Shown: positions 1 to 11,986, counted from the first letter of the stretch. The stretch is DNA of 64,000 nt from Mycoavidus sp. HKI (GCF_020023735.2 NZ_CP076444.2:883501-947500); one strand, 5' to 3'. Program-made: numbers and translations. Notes: generated by a model not told the origin, from the letters alone.

Positions 1-129
1 CTAGATGCGCAGACTTAGATTGGTATGGCTGCGGCAGGAGGGTATTGGAAGAAGCATGATTAGCAGAACCTTGAGCATACTCATACTCACGCACTTGGCT
101 GAGTGTTTTTATTAGGACAATTTGATTTT

Positions 130-1521
130 ATGACCCAGAACATTAATATAGAAAACCTTGGTAAGCTTGAACGGAGTATTCGCCTTCCTTTACAGAAGGA
201 CGGTATACATCAAGAGGTCGATGTGCGTATCCGTAAGATCGCAAAAAATTTCAAACACCCTGGTTTTAGGCCTGGTAAAGCACCGCTCAAAATGGTTGCA
301 CAACAGCATCAGGAACGACTTCGGACTGAAGTGCTGTATGACAAAGCAGGCCAGGAATTATTGACCATTAGTCAAGCCCAAAATTTCAGAATCGCAGGCT
401 TGCCAAGCTTAGACATAAAGAGTGATTTAGCGGATGCGGATACTTATGTAGTGGACGCCACCTTCGAGGTATTTCCCGAGGTGACAATTGGTGATTTGTC
501 CGCTGCAGAAATTACGCGTACGACGACCCTGATTGGTGCCGAGCAAATTGATGTCACCCTTGACATGCTGCGCAAGCAGCGCGTCCACTATCATGTGCGT
601 GGTGAGGCTGGCGCCCATGGCGATGGCAATGGTGGGTTGGCTGCGCAAGCTGGGGATCGAGTGCAAGTGGATTGGACTGGCACGATAGATGGCAAGCCAT
701 TTAATGGCAGTGTTGCAGAAAATGCTGAACTGGTTTTGAGTGAAAAAAAACCAGATCAAGAGAGCCAAAAAAATCATCAGCGGATGATTCTGGAGCAGTT
801 TGAAAATGCAGTGCTTGGCCTTGAGGTAGGGAACAGCCGAGAATTTGAATTGAGCTTCCCAGACGACTATCAAGACAGCGAAATGGCCGGTAAAACAGCT
901 CAGATTGCACTGACCCTCAAAAAAGTCGAATGGCCGCATTACCCGGAAATCGATGCAGATTTTGCGCGCTCAATGGGGATTGAAGACGGTGACGTGGCAA
1001 AGCTACGCGAAGCCATTCAGGCAAGTCTCGAGCGCGAAGCGAAAAAGCGCACGCAATCACTCCTAACTCAGCAAGTAATGGATGCGCTGATTGCCACCAC
1101 AGAGCTTGACGTGCCAAGCGTACTGGTCGCAGAAGCGCAACAGCATCTGCTTGAGAGGATGCACGCAGATCTCGAACGACGGGGCCTGACAAAGGCAAAA
1201 CGGCCTTCGATTCCGGCCGAAATCTTTAAAGATCAAGCTGAGCGCCGCGTAAAATTGGGCTTAGTGATCAATGAATTGGTGCGCGCGCACAGTTTGCAGG
1301 TAAAACCTGAGCAGGTTCGAGCTGAGGTTGAAGAGCGCGCGCAAAGTTATGCTGACCCGCAAGCAGCCGTGCGCTGGTATTATGCAGAACGTAAGCATTT
1401 GGCTGAAATAGAAAATGATCTGGCTGAAGGCAATATCGTTGACTTTGTACTCGGTCAAGCCAAGATAACCGATAAGGAGGTGAGCTTTGAAGAATTAGCG
1501 CAAGCAGCAACGGCGCAGTAA
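130..1521 (+). CDS. tig: Trigger factor, ribosome-associated chaperone
   Basis: Binds the ribosome exit tunnel and shields nascent chains; it also has peptidyl-prolyl isomerase activity. Counting from the ATG at 130, the ribosome-docking signature GFRPGKAP is at residues 45-52 and an FKBP-like PPIase domain ([19 protein letters not shown]) starts near residue 175. The C-terminal chaperone arms follow. The reading frame is open upstream to 103, but the start at 130 gives the usual N-terminus ([10 protein letters not shown]). At 463 residues it is slightly longer than the E. coli protein (432); the extra length is a Gly/His-rich stretch near 160-172 and a charged insert near 203-217 in the PPIase domain. 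It heads the tig-clpP-clpX-lon block normal for Burkholderiaceae. Confidence 0.95.
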   Translation: MTQNINIENLGKLERSIRLPLQKDGIHQEVDVRIRKIAKNFKHPGFRPGKAPLKMVAQQHQERLRTEVLYDKAGQELLTISQAQNFRIAGLPSLDIKSDLADADTYVVDATFEVFPEVTIGDLSAAEITRTTTLIGAEQIDVTLDMLRKQRVHYHVRGEAGAHGDGNGGLAAQAGDRVQVDWTGTIDGKPFNGSVAENAELVLSEKKPDQESQKNHQRMILEQFENAVLGLEVGNSREFELSFPDDYQDSEMAGKTAQIALTLKKVEWPHYPEIDADFARSMGIEDGDVAKLREAIQASLEREAKKRTQSLLTQQVMDALIATTELDVPSVLVAEAQQHLLERMHADLERRGLTKAKRPSIPAEIFKDQAERRVKLGLVINELVRAHSLQVKPEQVRAEVEERAQSYADPQAAVRWYYAERKHLAEIENDLAEGNIVDFVLGQAKITDKEVSFEELAQAATAQ

Positions 1522-1626
1522 AATAAATTCAGATAAGTTCATGGTGTTAAAAACCGCGGCATGCGGATGGGGCTATACGTTAGCTGATCCGCTGTGGCTA
1601 TTTAAAAATTTAATAAGGATAAGCGT

Positions 1627-2280
1627 ATGATGTCTTACGTTGATTTAGCTGCGCAGCGGTTCCCCCACCCTTCTGAGGGGCTTAATACGCAAGCACTGGG
1701 CCTGGTGCCGATGGTCGTTGAAACCAGTGGCCGCGGTGAGCGTGCTTATGATATCTACTCGCGTTTACTGAAAGAGCGCGTGATTTTTCTGATTGGCGAG
1801 GTCAATGATCAGACCGCCAATCTTATCGTGGCTCAGTTACTCTTTCTTGAAAGCGAGAATCCAGACAAAGATATTAGTCTGTATATTAATAGTCCTGGCG
1901 GCTCGGTCTCAGCGGGTATGGCGATCTACGATACATTGCAATTTATCAAGCCGGAAGTTTCAACCCTATGTATGGGACTGGCGGCTAGCATGGGCGCCTT
2001 TTTGTTGGCGGCTGGCGCGAAGAATAAGCGTTTTGCGTTACCCAATGCTCGTATTATGATTCATCAACCACTAGGTGGTGCGCGCGGCCAAGCATCCGAT
2101 ATTGAAATTCAGGCGCGCGAAATTCTCTATCTGAAAGAGCGGCTGAACCAATTGCTTAGCACTCATACTGGGCAGCCGGTCGAACGTATTGCGCGTGATA
2201 CTGATCGTGACAATTTCATGTCAGCCGACGATGCTAGAACATATGGTTTAGTCGATCAGGTCTTGTATAAACGTATTTAG
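1627..2280 (+). CDS. clpP: ATP-dependent Clp protease proteolytic subunit
   Basis: Serine peptidase that forms the double-heptamer degradation chamber used with ClpX or ClpA. The catalytic triad is visible as Ser121 (GLAASMGAF), His146 (IMIHQP) and Asp195 (RDTDRD). The length of 217 residues is standard. Two consecutive ATGs open the frame; an AAGGA element about 8 bases upstream suits either. It lies between tig and clpX, as expected, and is separated from clpX by a perfect hairpin. Confidence 0.97.
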   Translation: MMSYVDLAAQRFPHPSEGLNTQALGLVPMVVETSGRGERAYDIYSRLLKERVIFLIGEVNDQTANLIVAQLLFLESENPDKDISLYINSPGGSVSAGMAIYDTLQFIKPEVSTLCMGLAASMGAFLLAAGAKNKRFALPNARIMIHQPLGGARGQASDIEIQAREILYLKERLNQLLSTHTGQPVERIARDTDRDNFMSADDARTYGLVDQVLYKRI

Positions 2281-2289
2281 CCCCTATTT

Positions 2290-2312
2290 ACCTATTCATG
2301 TATTGAATAGGT
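2290..2312 (+). terminator. 9-bp perfect hairpin between clpP and clpX
   Basis: ACCTATTCA and its exact complement TGAATAGGT flank a 5-base loop. There is no U-run after it, so it looks more like an mRNA processing or stability element, or a weak attenuator, than a full terminator. Confidence 0.35.
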
Positions 2313-2385
2313 AGGTAACGTGGATAATTAGAATGCTGGCAAACATAGCCAAGCATTTTTTCTTACTGTCCGGAGGGATTCGTCG

Positions 2386-3666
2386 ATGGCGGACAAAAAA
2401 ATTTCTAGCAACGAGAAAGTTCTTTACTGCTCGTTTTGCGGCAAAGGCCAGCATGAAGTCAAAAAACTGATTGCCGGCCCATCAGTCTTTATTTGTGATG
2501 AATGTATTGATTTATGCAACGATATCATTCGTGAGGAGCTGGCTGGGGCGATTAGCGAAGCTGGCTTGTCTAAATCGGACTTGCCAAGCCCGAAAGAAAT
2601 CAGTGAAATACTTGATCAATATGTGATTGGACAAGTGCGCGCGAAAAAAATTCTCGCGGTGGCCGTCTACAATCACTATAAAAGACTGAAACATATTGAT
2701 AAAAAAGACGAAGTTGAGCTTGCCAAGAGCAATATTTTGCTGGTCGGTCCGACTGGCTCAGGCAAAACTTTGTTGGCCCAAACGCTGGCGCGCTTATTGA
2801 ATGTGCCGTTTGTAATGGCCGATGCAACGACGCTGACAGAAGCGGGTTATGTCGGCGAGGATGTGGAAAATATCATCCAAAAATTATTACAAAACTGTAA
2901 TTACGAAGTCGAAAAAGCCCAAAAAGGTATTGTCTATATTGATGAGATCGACAAAATTAGCCGTAAATCGGCTAATCCATCGATTACCCGCGATGTATCC
3001 GGCGAGGGTGTGCAGCAGGCTTTGCTAAAACTCATTGAAGGAACGATGGCGTCGGTGCCGCCACAAGGCGGACGTAAGCATCCCAATCAGGATTTTATTC
3101 AGGTTGATACGACCAATATTTTATTTATCTGCGGTGGTGCTTTCGATGGGCTTGAAAAAGTGATTATCGACCGTACCGAAAAGACGGGGATTGGCTTTGG
3201 CGCTACCCTCAAAAGCAGCCAAGAACGTGATGCTGGCGAAGTACTGCTTGAAGTTGAACCGGAAGATTTGATTAAATTTGGCTTGATTCCAGAGTTGATT
3301 GGCCGTTTGCCGGTCGTGGCGACGCTGAGCAAACTGGATGAAGAGGCGCTTGTCAAAATTCTCGTCGAGCCGAAAAACGCGGTGATTAAGCAATATCATA
3401 AACTTTTTGCGATGGAGAATGTCGTACTCGAGATCCGGCCCGCTGCGTTACAAGCGATTGCTCGTAAAGCGATTCGCCGTAAAACAGGCGCGCGTGGACT
3501 GCGTTCGATTTTAGAACAGGTGTTACTCGATACAATGTATGAATTACCAATGACCAAAGGTGTGAGCAAAGTCATTATTGATGAAAATATGATTGCAGGT
3601 GAGGGTAAGCCTCTGTTGATTTATGAGGAGCCGCAATCCTTGGTTGCCAACCAAAGCGCCGGCTAA
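2386..3666 (+). CDS. clpX: ATP-dependent Clp protease ATP-binding subunit ClpX
   Basis: AAA+ unfoldase that recognises substrates and feeds them into ClpP. The N-terminal zinc-binding domain has four cysteines at residues 15, 18, 37 and 40. Walker A GPTGSGKT is at 121-128 and Walker B VYIDEIDK at about 183-190. A TGIGFGA segment provides the IGF loop that docks on ClpP. A GGAGG ribosome binding site lies 9 bases before the ATG. Length (426) and neighbours are typical; nothing is odd. Confidence 0.97.
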   Translation: MADKKISSNEKVLYCSFCGKGQHEVKKLIAGPSVFICDECIDLCNDIIREELAGAISEAGLSKSDLPSPKEISEILDQYVIGQVRAKKILAVAVYNHYKRLKHIDKKDEVELAKSNILLVGPTGSGKTLLAQTLARLLNVPFVMADATTLTEAGYVGEDVENIIQKLLQNCNYEVEKAQKGIVYIDEIDKISRKSANPSITRDVSGEGVQQALLKLIEGTMASVPPQGGRKHPNQDFIQVDTTNILFICGGAFDGLEKVIIDRTEKTGIGFGATLKSSQERDAGEVLLEVEPEDLIKFGLIPELIGRLPVVATLSKLDEEALVKILVEPKNAVIKQYHKLFAMENVVLEIRPAALQAIARKAIRRKTGARGLRSILEQVLLDTMYELPMTKGVSKVIIDENMIAGEGKPLLIYEEPQSLVANQSAG

Positions 3667-3727
3667 GACAGTCACCACGCTCTATTTGTAAAAATGGCTC
3701 AATTGATTTTACCTATAGGAAAATAAA

Positions 3728-6160
3728 ATGCCAGGAATCCAACTCCTTTCATCGGAGCCCATCCTGTTACCGTTGCTACCATTGCGAGATGTAGTCGTGT
3801 TTCCGCATATGGTGATTCCGTTATTTGTTGGGCGTCCCAAATCCATTAAAGCGCTAGATGCTGCGATGGAAAGCGGCAAGCAGATCATGCTGGTGGCGCA
3901 AAAAACGGCAGGCAAAGATGAGCCGACAGCGCATGATATGTATGAGATTGGTTGTGTCGCGCATATTCTGCAAATGCTGAAGCTGCCCGATGGCACCGTC
4001 AAAGTGCTGGTCGAAGGGCTGCAACGCGCGAAGGTGCTGTCAATTGAAGAGCAAGATGCACAATTTTTTTGCACCCTGCAACCGCTTGAGCCGGATCAGG
4101 CCGAAAGCACGCAGACCGAGGCTTTGCGGCGTGCGTTGATCTCGCAGTTTGAGCAGTATGTGAAACTAAACAAAAAGGTGCCGCCTGAAATCCTCACGTC
4201 GCTGGCTGATATTGAGGAAGCCGGCCGCCTAGTGGATACGATTGCCGCTCATCTACCGCTTAAGCTCGAGCAAAAACAACGCACCCTCGAAATGTTTTCA
4301 GTGTTTGAGCGGCTTGAGCATTTACTGGCGCAGTTGGAAGCAGAAATCGACATCTTGCAGGTAGAAAAGCGCATTCGTGGGCGCGTCAAGCGCCAGATGG
4401 AAAAAAGCCAGCGCGAATACTACCTGAATGAACAGGTCAAAGCGATTCAAAAAGAATTAGGCGAGGGCGAAGAGGGCGCCGATCTTGAAGAAATTGATAA
4501 GCGCATTACGGCTGCGCGCATGCCCAAAGAAGCTAAAAAGAAAGCTCTGGGCGAGCTCAAAAAACTGAAGTTGATGTCGCCGATGTCGGCGGAAGCAACG
4601 GTTGTGCGTAACTATATCGATACGCTGATTAACTTACCGTGGCGTAAAAAAAGTAAAGTCGATAATAATTTGCCTCATGCTGAAAAAGTGCTTGATGAAG
4701 ACCACTACGGACTTGAGAAAGTCAAAGAGCGGATTCTTGAGTATCTTGCAGTGCAACAGCGTGTTGATAAAGTGAAAGCGCCGATTCTATGCTTGGTGGG
4801 ACCGCCAGGAGTCGGTAAGACTTCGCTCGGCCAATCGATCGCGCGCGCGACCAATCGCAAATTTGTCCGTATGGCTTTAGGTGGCGTGCGTGATGAAGCA
4901 GAAATTCGCGGTCACCGGCGCACGTATATTGGCTCGATGCCGGGCAAAATTTTACAAAGTTTAGCCAAGGTCGGCGTGCGTAACCCCTTATTCTTGCTAG
5001 ATGAAGTTGACAAGATGGGGATGGACTTTCGGGGCGATCCTTCATCGGCGTTGCTCGAGGTGCTAGACCCTGAGCAGAATCACACCTTTGCCGATCATTA
5101 CGTTGAAGTTGATTTTGATCTGTCTGATGTGATGTTTGTGGCAACCTCTAACTCGCTAAATATTCCGCCGCCGTTGCTTGACCGGATGGAAGTCATTCGC
5201 CTCTCCGGTTATACGGAAGATGAGAAAATCAACATTGCACGACGCTATCTGGTACCTAAGCAAAAACGCAATAATGGTCTACAGAACGGCGAGTTTGAGC
5301 TAGCTGAAGAAGGCGTGCGCGACATTATCCGTTACTACACTCGAGAGGCGGGCGTGCGTTCGCTCGAGCGCGAGATCTCAAAAATTTGCCGTAAGGTAGT
5401 CAAGATCTTGCTGCTACAAAAAGAGCTTGAAAAAACCGCAGGTACCATCGCGGTCGATAGCAGTAACCTCAGTACTTTCCTAGGCGTGCGCAAATATGAT
5501 TTTGGCCTAGCGGCGAAAGAAAACCAAATTGGCCAAGTAACGGGCTTAGCCTGGACCGAGGTCGGTGGTGATCTGCTGACCATTGAGGCTGCGGTGATGC
5601 CTGGTAAAGGCCTGGTGTTGCGTACCGGTTCACTCGGCGACGTGATGAAAGAGTCGGTTGAGGCCGCTCGTTCAGTGGTGCGCTCGCGTGCACGGCGCCT
5701 GGGCATAACGGATGATTTTTTTGAAAAAAAAGATATTCATATTCACGTGCCTGAGGGCGCTACACCTAAGGATGGGCCATCGGCGGGGGTGGCCATGGCA
5801 ACCGCACTGGTCTCGGTGCTTACGGGCATTGCGGTGCGTGCAGACGTGGCGATGACCGGTGAGATTACGCTGCGCGGTGAAGTTTTGCCGATTGGCGGGC
5901 TCAAAGAAAAACTGCTCGCAGCTCACCGTGGCGGCATTAAACTGGTGCTCATTCCAGAAGACAATGTGAAGGATTTGGCCGAGATTCCAGACAATGTGAA
6001 AAGCCACATTGAAATTGTGCCGGTACGCTGGTTTGAGAAAGTGCTTGAACTGGCGCTTGAACGTGTGCCAACGGCACGGCCGGAAGAGGAACTGAAAACT
6101 GAACCTCTAAAGGAAGTGCCGTTGCCTACGGCAGTCGCGCAAGCGGTGGTTAAGCATTAA
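3728..6160 (+). CDS. lon: Lon ATP-dependent protease
   Basis: Cytoplasmic AAA+ protease for damaged and short-lived regulatory proteins. The N-terminal substrate-binding domain ([19 protein letters not shown]) is followed by a coiled coil, a Walker A motif GPPGVGKT near residue 358 and the Ser-Lys dyad protease domain (PKDGPSAG near 680, catalytic Lys in [10 protein letters not shown]). At 810 residues it is a standard LonA. An 8-bp stem (AAGTTTGA/TCAAACTT, 6159-6181) overlaps the stop and may end the transcript weakly. Confidence 0.97.
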   Translation: MPGIQLLSSEPILLPLLPLRDVVVFPHMVIPLFVGRPKSIKALDAAMESGKQIMLVAQKTAGKDEPTAHDMYEIGCVAHILQMLKLPDGTVKVLVEGLQRAKVLSIEEQDAQFFCTLQPLEPDQAESTQTEALRRALISQFEQYVKLNKKVPPEILTSLADIEEAGRLVDTIAAHLPLKLEQKQRTLEMFSVFERLEHLLAQLEAEIDILQVEKRIRGRVKRQMEKSQREYYLNEQVKAIQKELGEGEEGADLEEIDKRITAARMPKEAKKKALGELKKLKLMSPMSAEATVVRNYIDTLINLPWRKKSKVDNNLPHAEKVLDEDHYGLEKVKERILEYLAVQQRVDKVKAPILCLVGPPGVGKTSLGQSIARATNRKFVRMALGGVRDEAEIRGHRRTYIGSMPGKILQSLAKVGVRNPLFLLDEVDKMGMDFRGDPSSALLEVLDPEQNHTFADHYVEVDFDLSDVMFVATSNSLNIPPPLLDRMEVIRLSGYTEDEKINIARRYLVPKQKRNNGLQNGEFELAEEGVRDIIRYYTREAGVRSLEREISKICRKVVKILLLQKELEKTAGTIAVDSSNLSTFLGVRKYDFGLAAKENQIGQVTGLAWTEVGGDLLTIEAAVMPGKGLVLRTGSLGDVMKESVEAARSVVRSRARRLGITDDFFEKKDIHIHVPEGATPKDGPSAGVAMATALVSVLTGIAVRADVAMTGEITLRGEVLPIGGLKEKLLAAHRGGIKLVLIPEDNVKDLAEIPDNVKSHIEIVPVRWFEKVLELALERVPTARPEEELKTEPLKEVPLPTAVAQAVVKH

Positions 6161-6311
6161 GTTTGAAAATAACTCAAACTTCTTGTGATTTTCCTGCCTT
6201 GCGGTACTGGTCAGCGTAAACAGAATGCGGTAAACTCTTGGTTTTTAGCAAGACAGACTCAGAAACTGAGTTGCAGCACGTCTTGCTATAGTCTTAGTCA
6301 CCGATGGTATT

Positions 6312-6387
6312 GGGTGCTTAGCTCAGTTGGTAGAGCGGAGCCCTTACAAGGCTTAGGTCGGGAGTTCGAGCCTCTCAGCACCCACCA
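6312..6387 (+). tRNA. tRNA-Val (UAC)
   Basis: A 76-nt cloverleaf with acceptor stem GGGTGCT/AGCACCC, encoded CCA end, and anticodon loop CTTACAA giving anticodon TAC. The position between lon and ppiD is the usual one in Burkholderiaceae. Confidence 0.95.
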
Positions 6388-6485
6388 ATTCCATCGGCAC
6401 TCGCATTTAGAATGACTCGCCCTGAAGTTCTTGCCGGGCAAAATTATCCCATTTTTGATCCTTGCTTCTCTACTCTTTGACTTCT

Positions 6486-8465
6486 ATGTTCGATTTCATT
6501 CGCAATCACAAACGTCTCATGCTGCTTCTATTGGCTTTGCTTATTGTGCCGGGCCTTGGCCTGGTCGGTGTGCAGGGGTTCCGTGGGTTTTTTGACACGA
6601 GCGCGAATGTAGCCGATGTCGGTGGCTCCAGGATCACGCGGCAAGAATACGATACGCTGCTCAATGAGCAGCTCGAGCGGATGCGCGAGATGTTTGGTGG
6701 TGCGGTTGATATGGCGGCAGTCGATACGCCTGTCTTGCGTCAAATTCTGCTAGACAATCTGATTCAGCAACGTTTACTGGCTCATGAAGCACGGCGTCAG
6801 CACCTGAGTGCCTCTGATGATGCGGTGCGTCAAACGATTCTGGGCATCCCGGCGCTTGAACCACTCCGCAAACCGGATGGCTCGATCGATACCGACAAAT
6901 ACCGTGAACTGCTGGCGACCCAGGGGATGACGCCTGAGCAATTTGATGCTCGCGTGCGTCAGGGTTTGGCGATCGCTCAAATCGGCGATAGCATTGAAGC
7001 GAGCGCTTTAATGCCTAAGAGCTCGGCCCAACAACTGGCTAATTTGTCGATGCAGCAGCGCGAAGTGCGAGAATTGGCTTTTCATCCACTTGACTATAGT
7101 GTGAAAGTGCAGCCGACTGCGGAACAGTTAACGCAGTACTATGATGCGCATCAACAAGAATTTGCCACACCGGAAACCGCTACAGTAAACTACGCGATCT
7201 TAAGCGCCGATCTAATTGCGACAACGATTACACCGAGCGAAGACGAGCTTAAACAGGCCTATCAAGATAACCTGGCAGCGTATCAAACGCCTAAACAGGT
7301 TCGTGCAAGCCATATCCTGATCACCGTACCTAAAGAAGAAGCTAAAGCGGACGACGCCAAAGCGGATGTAAAAACGGCCGCCAGCGCTGCTGCCAAAGCA
7401 CATGCCACGGCGCGCGAAAAAGCTAAAGCAAAAGCTGAAGCACTGCTGGCACAGTTACGCCAGCAGCCCGCTCAATTTGCTGATATTGCGCGTAAGGAAT
7501 CTCAAGATCCGGGCTCTGCAACCAGAGGTGGGGACCTTGGGTATTTTGGCCCAGGCATGATGGTCAAACCATTTGAAGCGGCAGCGTTTAAGCTTAAGTC
7601 AAATGAAATAAGCGGTCTAGTGCAATCGGATTTTGGCTATCACATTATCCAGGTCACGGACATTAAGCCGGCATTGACTCAACCCTTTGATAAAGTCAAA
7701 GAGACGCTGTTCAACGATCTGAAAAAGCAGCAGGCTGCGCAGCGCTTTGCGGCGGCTGTTGAGCAATTTTCAAATATCGTCTATGAACAGACGGATAGCC
7801 TGACGCCCGCTGCCGAGAAGTTTAATTTAGTGGTGCAAAAGGCCACTCTGACAAAGCAAACTACGCCAGCGCTGTCAGCGGTTCCTGCCTTAGCTAATCC
7901 AAAATTTCTGGCCGCAGTCTTTGACCACGAAGTGCTCAAGGGCAAACATAATACGGCGGCGATTGATGTTGGCGACAATACCTTAATCGCGGCTCATGTG
8001 ACTGAGCATAAACCTGCATCCGTGCTGCCGTTTGAGGCGGTTAAGCAGAGCGTGCAGCAAAAAGTCGTGCTGCTGCAAGCAGCAGAATTAGCTCGCAAAG
8101 CCGGAGAAGAGAAACTGGCCAGTTTGCGGCAATCGAAGTCAATAGAGGGATTTTCACCGGTGGTTAAGCTCTCACGTGCCGGCATACAAGGCTTAACGCC
8201 TACGGCCGTGAACGCCATCTTCAAGGCGGATGCTCAGCAATTGCCGCACTATGTGAGCGCCATACTAGATGGTGGTATTTATGCAATCTATCGTGTCGAG
8301 TCGCTCACTACGCCGCCGGCGATTGAGCCTCAAAGGCTGACCGCTTTGCAGCAGCAACTTGCACAGCTGACCGGGCAACTTGAACTCAACGCGTATCTTG
8401 CCTCACTGCGCACGCGCTCAAAAGTCAAAATATATGAAGTAGAAAAAGCGGCCGCTAGCGAATAG
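6486..8465 (+). CDS. ppiD: PpiD-like periplasmic folding chaperone (SurA_N/parvulin)
   Basis: Membrane-anchored periplasmic chaperone that helps proteins leaving the Sec channel. The start at 6486 gives [23 protein letters not shown], a short cytoplasmic tail plus one transmembrane anchor. A SurA N-terminal-type helical domain follows, then a parvulin domain around residues 275-400 ([11 protein letters not shown] ... [12 protein letters not shown] ... FGYHIIQV). The parvulin domain carries a Lys/Ala-rich insert (about 290-325). The open frame extends upstream to 6462 but lacks a better start. The 659-residue length is within the family range. Confidence 0.92.
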   Translation: MFDFIRNHKRLMLLLLALLIVPGLGLVGVQGFRGFFDTSANVADVGGSRITRQEYDTLLNEQLERMREMFGGAVDMAAVDTPVLRQILLDNLIQQRLLAHEARRQHLSASDDAVRQTILGIPALEPLRKPDGSIDTDKYRELLATQGMTPEQFDARVRQGLAIAQIGDSIEASALMPKSSAQQLANLSMQQREVRELAFHPLDYSVKVQPTAEQLTQYYDAHQQEFATPETATVNYAILSADLIATTITPSEDELKQAYQDNLAAYQTPKQVRASHILITVPKEEAKADDAKADVKTAASAAAKAHATAREKAKAKAEALLAQLRQQPAQFADIARKESQDPGSATRGGDLGYFGPGMMVKPFEAAAFKLKSNEISGLVQSDFGYHIIQVTDIKPALTQPFDKVKETLFNDLKKQQAAQRFAAAVEQFSNIVYEQTDSLTPAAEKFNLVVQKATLTKQTTPALSAVPALANPKFLAAVFDHEVLKGKHNTAAIDVGDNTLIAAHVTEHKPASVLPFEAVKQSVQQKVVLLQAAELARKAGEEKLASLRQSKSIEGFSPVVKLSRAGIQGLTPTAVNAIFKADAQQLPHYVSAILDGGIYAIYRVESLTTPPAIEPQRLTALQQQLAQLTGQLELNAYLASLRTRSKVKIYEVEKAAASE

Positions 8466-8526
8466 AGCGGCGGTCTCTGCGAGGAGGCTTGAAGCCTCTA
8501 ACACGCAGTACTATCTTGATATGTCT

Positions 8527-8556
8527 GCCTTCCCTCTATGTGGGAAGGCTTTTTTT
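8527..8556 (+). terminator. Rho-independent terminator of ppiD
   Basis: An 8-bp perfect GC-rich stem (GCCTTCCC/GGGAAGGC) with a 7-base loop is followed by seven T residues. It works in the plus direction only, because the minus side of the stem has no T-run. Confidence 0.88.
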
Positions 8557-8575
8557 GTGCGAGATAAGATAAGCG

Positions 8576-9889
8576 CTAAAAGCGTGTAGGGGAGAGCGCC
8601 ATCATCGTCTCTGCGTCGAGTTCGCCGGCGCGTCCCGTCAGTTTATCCGCGAGCGCTTTAGCCGTTCCACAAGCCAGCGCCCAGCCTACTGGCCCATGGG
8701 CGAGGTTCACCCAAAGTCGTGGATGAGCGGTGGCCCCCACCAGTGGGAAGCCATCGGGCGATAGCAGCCGTTTGCCATCCCAATAGCTGCCAGCAGACAA
8801 TTTAATCACTCCCGGCAGCCAATCATGCACGGCATGCGCCACTTTAGCGAGTGCTTGTTGGCGCAGTTTTGGATCGGACCTCGATGGTGTTTGATGACGA
8901 TGATTTCTGATCATCGCACCTGCAATCCGTAAGCGGTTATTGAACCGTACCATGGTAATGTGCCGTACCGTATCAACCATCGTCAGATGAGGGGCGCGCT
9001 CTTCATAGGCAATCGGAGCAGTGATGGCGTGCAACTGCATCAGTTGTAGCGGCAAATGCACGCCAGCGTGGGCGAGCAAGGGCAAGCTGCCGGCTCCGGC
9101 CGCCACGACAATCGCATCCGCGGTCAGGGTTTCAAGCTCATGCATAGGCCATGTGCTTGAGTCACCTTCAAAACGGCGATGCGGTGGTTCGAGTTCAACC
9201 TGCGCCCGCGTAGGGTCAATGCTTACAACGGTGCGGCCAAGCAAAAAGCGTACCCCAGCTTCCTCAAGGACTTGCTTAAGCTGCTTGGCAAAAAGAGGGC
9301 AATTTGCACTGCGATCATCGGGTAATAAGATACCCCCCGCGAGTGGCTGCTGGGGCGGGATAGAGGGCTCTGCACTGTAACATTCATCAGCCTTGAGCAC
9401 CTGGTACGAATGTTCGTGTTGGGTTAAAAATGATAGCGCCGGGGCCACTCTTTTAAGCTCAGAGGCCTGACGGAATAAATGCAAAACACCGGTTCTTTGT
9501 TCAAATTCAAACGCATGGCGCGCTTCAATTTCTGCCAGCGTCATAGAGGATAGATCGATCAGTGGCTTGAGGCGAGTGTAGTGCGCTAAACGCTGCTCAG
9601 CGCTAGGTTGCTTGAAAAAGCGGCGGACCCAACTGCAGCCCAACATACTTTTAGTAACACGCATGCGCGTAGATTCTCCACCTAACCATGCGGGCCATGA
9701 GCTAAACGAAAGCGCTGGGCCAAACCAGGTATCAAGCGGTGTCGGTAAGACGACGCCGCCATGGCCAAAACTCGCTTTTTGAGCAACTGTAGTGTGTCGT
9801 TCAATCACGCAAACACGGTGGCCGGCAGCATGCAAACAATAAGCCGTTGTCATGCCGGCAATGCCAGCACCAATCACAATAATATCCAT
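8576..9889 (-). CDS. dadA: D-amino acid dehydrogenase, FAD-dependent (DadA-like)
   Basis: Membrane-associated flavoprotein that oxidises D-amino acids (typically D-alanine) to 2-oxo acids. It opens with MDIIVIGAGIAGMTTAYCL, a Rossmann GxGxxG motif at residues 7-12 for FAD, and ends with a DAO fold segment (ANLAHGPVGWALACGTAKALADKL type). Its 437 residues match DadA. It starts 9 bases after the pgi stop codon on the same strand, so the two genes are probably co-transcribed. Substrate choice is inferred from the family. Confidence 0.88.
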   Translation of the reverse strand: MDIIVIGAGIAGMTTAYCLHAAGHRVCVIERHTTVAQKASFGHGGVVLPTPLDTWFGPALSFSSWPAWLGGESTRMRVTKSMLGCSWVRRFFKQPSAEQRLAHYTRLKPLIDLSSMTLAEIEARHAFEFEQRTGVLHLFRQASELKRVAPALSFLTQHEHSYQVLKADECYSAEPSIPPQQPLAGGILLPDDRSANCPLFAKQLKQVLEEAGVRFLLGRTVVSIDPTRAQVELEPPHRRFEGDSSTWPMHELETLTADAIVVAAGAGSLPLLAHAGVHLPLQLMQLHAITAPIAYEERAPHLTMVDTVRHITMVRFNNRLRIAGAMIRNHRHQTPSRSDPKLRQQALAKVAHAVHDWLPGVIKLSAGSYWDGKRLLSPDGFPLVGATAHPRLWVNLAHGPVGWALACGTAKALADKLTGRAGELDAETMMALSPTRF

Positions 9890-9898
9890 AGGTTGAGA

Positions 9899-11515
9899 TT
9901 ATAGGCGGTCCAAGCGTAGCGCGCGGGCGATTAATGCACGTGTTGATGAATCGTGTGCCGGATTCACTTTTTGAGCGATTAAATCATGTTCAATCACGGC
10001 GCTCAACTGCTTGCCAAGCTCCACGCCCCACTGATCAAATGGGTTGATCTTCCAAATCGTGGCTTGTACCAGTGTTTTATGCTCATACAGAGCAATTAAT
10101 GCCCCCAACGTACGCGGAGTGAGTGCGTCAATCATCATCGTATTGCTGGGTCGATTACCCGGAAACAGCAAATGAGGCATAAATGCTGCTCTATCTGACC
10201 CTGCGCCTGGTTGTGCTGTTTGAGTGCGGCCAAGCATCAGCGCCTGGCTTTGCGCAAAGCAATTGGCGAGTAGTTGAGTATGGTGGCCGGCAAGGGTATG
10301 CTCAGCGGTGAGTGAGATGATGAAATCAACCGGTACCATCGTAGAGCCCTGATGCAACATCTGGAAAAATGCATGTTGCCCGTTGGTCCCGGTGTCGCCC
10401 CATAGTACTGGAGCCGTTTCATAATTGGCGGGGAGCCCATCTAAACACACGGACTTGCCATTACTTTCCATCTCTAGCTGTTGCAAATAAGCGGGTAAAT
10501 AACGTAAGGCAATGGAATAGGGCGCAATTAAATAGCTCGGTGCGCCAAAAAAATTTCGATACCAAATACCGAGCAAAGCCAAAATAGTAGGCAAATTGTG
10601 TCTCAGCGGGGCTTCACGAAAATGCTGATCCATCTGCGCCGCGCCTGCCAGCAGTTCAGCAAAATGCATCGGTCCAAGGTAGAGCAGAGCCGACAAGCCC
10701 ACGGCTGACCAGAGTGAGTAGCGGCCTCCTACCCAGTCCCAGATTTTAAAGACACATTCTGGTGCGATACCCAATTGAACGGCTCTAGCTGGGTCGGCAG
10801 AAACGCCTACCAAATGCTGTCCAAGCTTAGCTTTGGGCACACCGTGGCTGAGCAACCAACTGCGCAATGAGTGCGCGTTGGTCATGGTCTCAAGCGTGGT
10901 AAAGGTCTTTGAGACAATGATGGCAAGGGTTGTCGCCGGATCAATTTGGGCCAGTACGTGTTGTAAATCTGCTCCATCAATGTTTGAGACAAAATGCATC
11001 GATAGTTTAGGGCTGCCTAGCGGCTGCAGTGCATGACAGACCATTTTAGGCCCCAGGTCTGAACCACCAATGCCAATATTGACAATAGATTGAATCGGTT
11101 TGCCAGTATGCCCAAGCCATTGCTGGCGACGGACTTGATCGGCAAAAGCGACCATTCGATGCCACTCTTGCTGAATCTCTGCCGCATAAGGTGCATTCGA
11201 ATCGGTGGCGCGTAGGGAGGTGTGTAAAGCCGCGCGTGCTTCAGTCGGATTGACGATATCACCGGCAAACATGGCGTCACGCGCCGCAGGAACCCCCGCC
11301 TCATGAGCCAGTTGCACGAGTAGTTTGAGCGTTTCATCGGTGATGCGATTTTTTGAGAAATCAAGCGTGATGCCACTGCTCTCAAGCGTAAAACGTTGTG
11401 CTCGAGTGGGGGCAAGATCGTTTGCCGCAGCAAACCAATCGCGCATTTGCTGGTTGCAAATAGTCGTGTAATGCGCTTTAAGTGAGGCCCAAGCGGCAAG
11501 TGATGTTAGGGACAT
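9899..11515 (-). CDS. pgi: Glucose-6-phosphate isomerase
   Basis: Interconverts glucose 6-phosphate and fructose 6-phosphate in glycolysis and gluconeogenesis. Both family signatures are present: [13 protein letters not shown] and [14 protein letters not shown], plus the phosphate-binding [11 protein letters not shown]. The start at 11515 ([16 protein letters not shown]) gives 538 residues, normal for the family; the frame is open to 11593 but that extra part is not conserved-looking. The composite transposon inserted 97 bases upstream of this start codon, so the native promoter may have been displaced or changed. Confidence 0.94.
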   Translation of the reverse strand: MSLTSLAAWASLKAHYTTICNQQMRDWFAAANDLAPTRAQRFTLESSGITLDFSKNRITDETLKLLVQLAHEAGVPAARDAMFAGDIVNPTEARAALHTSLRATDSNAPYAAEIQQEWHRMVAFADQVRRQQWLGHTGKPIQSIVNIGIGGSDLGPKMVCHALQPLGSPKLSMHFVSNIDGADLQHVLAQIDPATTLAIIVSKTFTTLETMTNAHSLRSWLLSHGVPKAKLGQHLVGVSADPARAVQLGIAPECVFKIWDWVGGRYSLWSAVGLSALLYLGPMHFAELLAGAAQMDQHFREAPLRHNLPTILALLGIWYRNFFGAPSYLIAPYSIALRYLPAYLQQLEMESNGKSVCLDGLPANYETAPVLWGDTGTNGQHAFFQMLHQGSTMVPVDFIISLTAEHTLAGHHTQLLANCFAQSQALMLGRTQTAQPGAGSDRAAFMPHLLFPGNRPSNTMMIDALTPRTLGALIALYEHKTLVQATIWKINPFDQWGVELGKQLSAVIEHDLIAQKVNPAHDSSTRALIARALRLDRL

Positions 11516-11603
11516 TGTAATTGGATAAATGCCAGTCAAAAAATGAAGTGTTTTAGCTAAATATTCTATACCACATAGCATATAGATGTGCAAAGTCAGG
11601 CTT

Positions 11604-11612
11604 CGCTAAAGC
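11604..11612. repeat. Left 9-bp target site duplication (CGCTAAAGC)
   Basis: CGCTAAAGC lies directly outside the left terminal repeat beginning CATGTCC. The same nine bases occur in direct orientation directly outside the right end at 22644. Nine bases is also the duplication length seen at the intact related element at 44663. Confidence 0.9.
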
Positions 11613-11760
11613 CATGTCCTTATACACCACTCAAAGGGCCTGATTTTGGCGCGCCCAGCGGAGTCCGTGTACAAAGGTAGCAATCTGCTGTCTCGAATTC
11701 TGATGCTGCCCAACTCATCTCTTCACCCCCTTTCGGTTCATTAAAACCATATTAAAAATT
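11613..11760 (-). mobile_element. Left arm: internally deleted IS4/IS50-type element
   Basis: On the minus strand, a transposase start (ATG at 11718, MSWAASEFE, compare MSWAAKEFK in the intact copy at 46006) runs for about nine codons and is then joined at about 11691 to the extreme 3-prime end of the same gene, out of frame. About 1.2 kb of transposase is missing. The outer terminal repeat is intact; I cannot find the inner one, so the inner boundary is approximate. Confidence 0.8.
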
Positions 11761-11986
11761 AAGGGCAATTGAGAGAGATTTTTACAAAATATATGATAAA
11801 TAATCATAAATAAAAAACATTATTTGAATAAATCAAAAAATAGCCGAATAAAGTTATCCATATTTCGCAAACCAATCCAAATGTATGATAAATCGGTACG
11901 CTATTTTAATTAATAAATTTTATTTGGCGATTTTAAAATAATCTCTTACACTTATTTATCATTCGTTACTAAACGGGGTATTAACA
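11761..11986. other. AT-rich leader before the haemagglutinin-like gene
   Basis: About 225 bases of strongly AT-rich DNA with no open frame of note. It must hold the promoter of the downstream 7-kb gene, but I see no convincing -35/-10 pair. A weak GGGG element lies before the ATG at 11987. Confidence 0.5.

Noticed and set aside
61..121. Short ACTCA/TGAGT stem with a T-run before tig
   Set aside because: Only a 5-bp stem with a long loop; too weak to call a terminator, and I see no other feature in the first 129 bases.
427..939. 170-residue antisense frame inside tig, and many similar antisense frames in clpX, lon, purL and the haemagglutinin gene
   Set aside because: Shadows of strongly coding genes in other frames, without motifs or ribosome sites.
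6185..6415. 76-residue open frame over the tRNA-Val gene
   Set aside because: It spans the tRNA; there is no independent evidence of coding.
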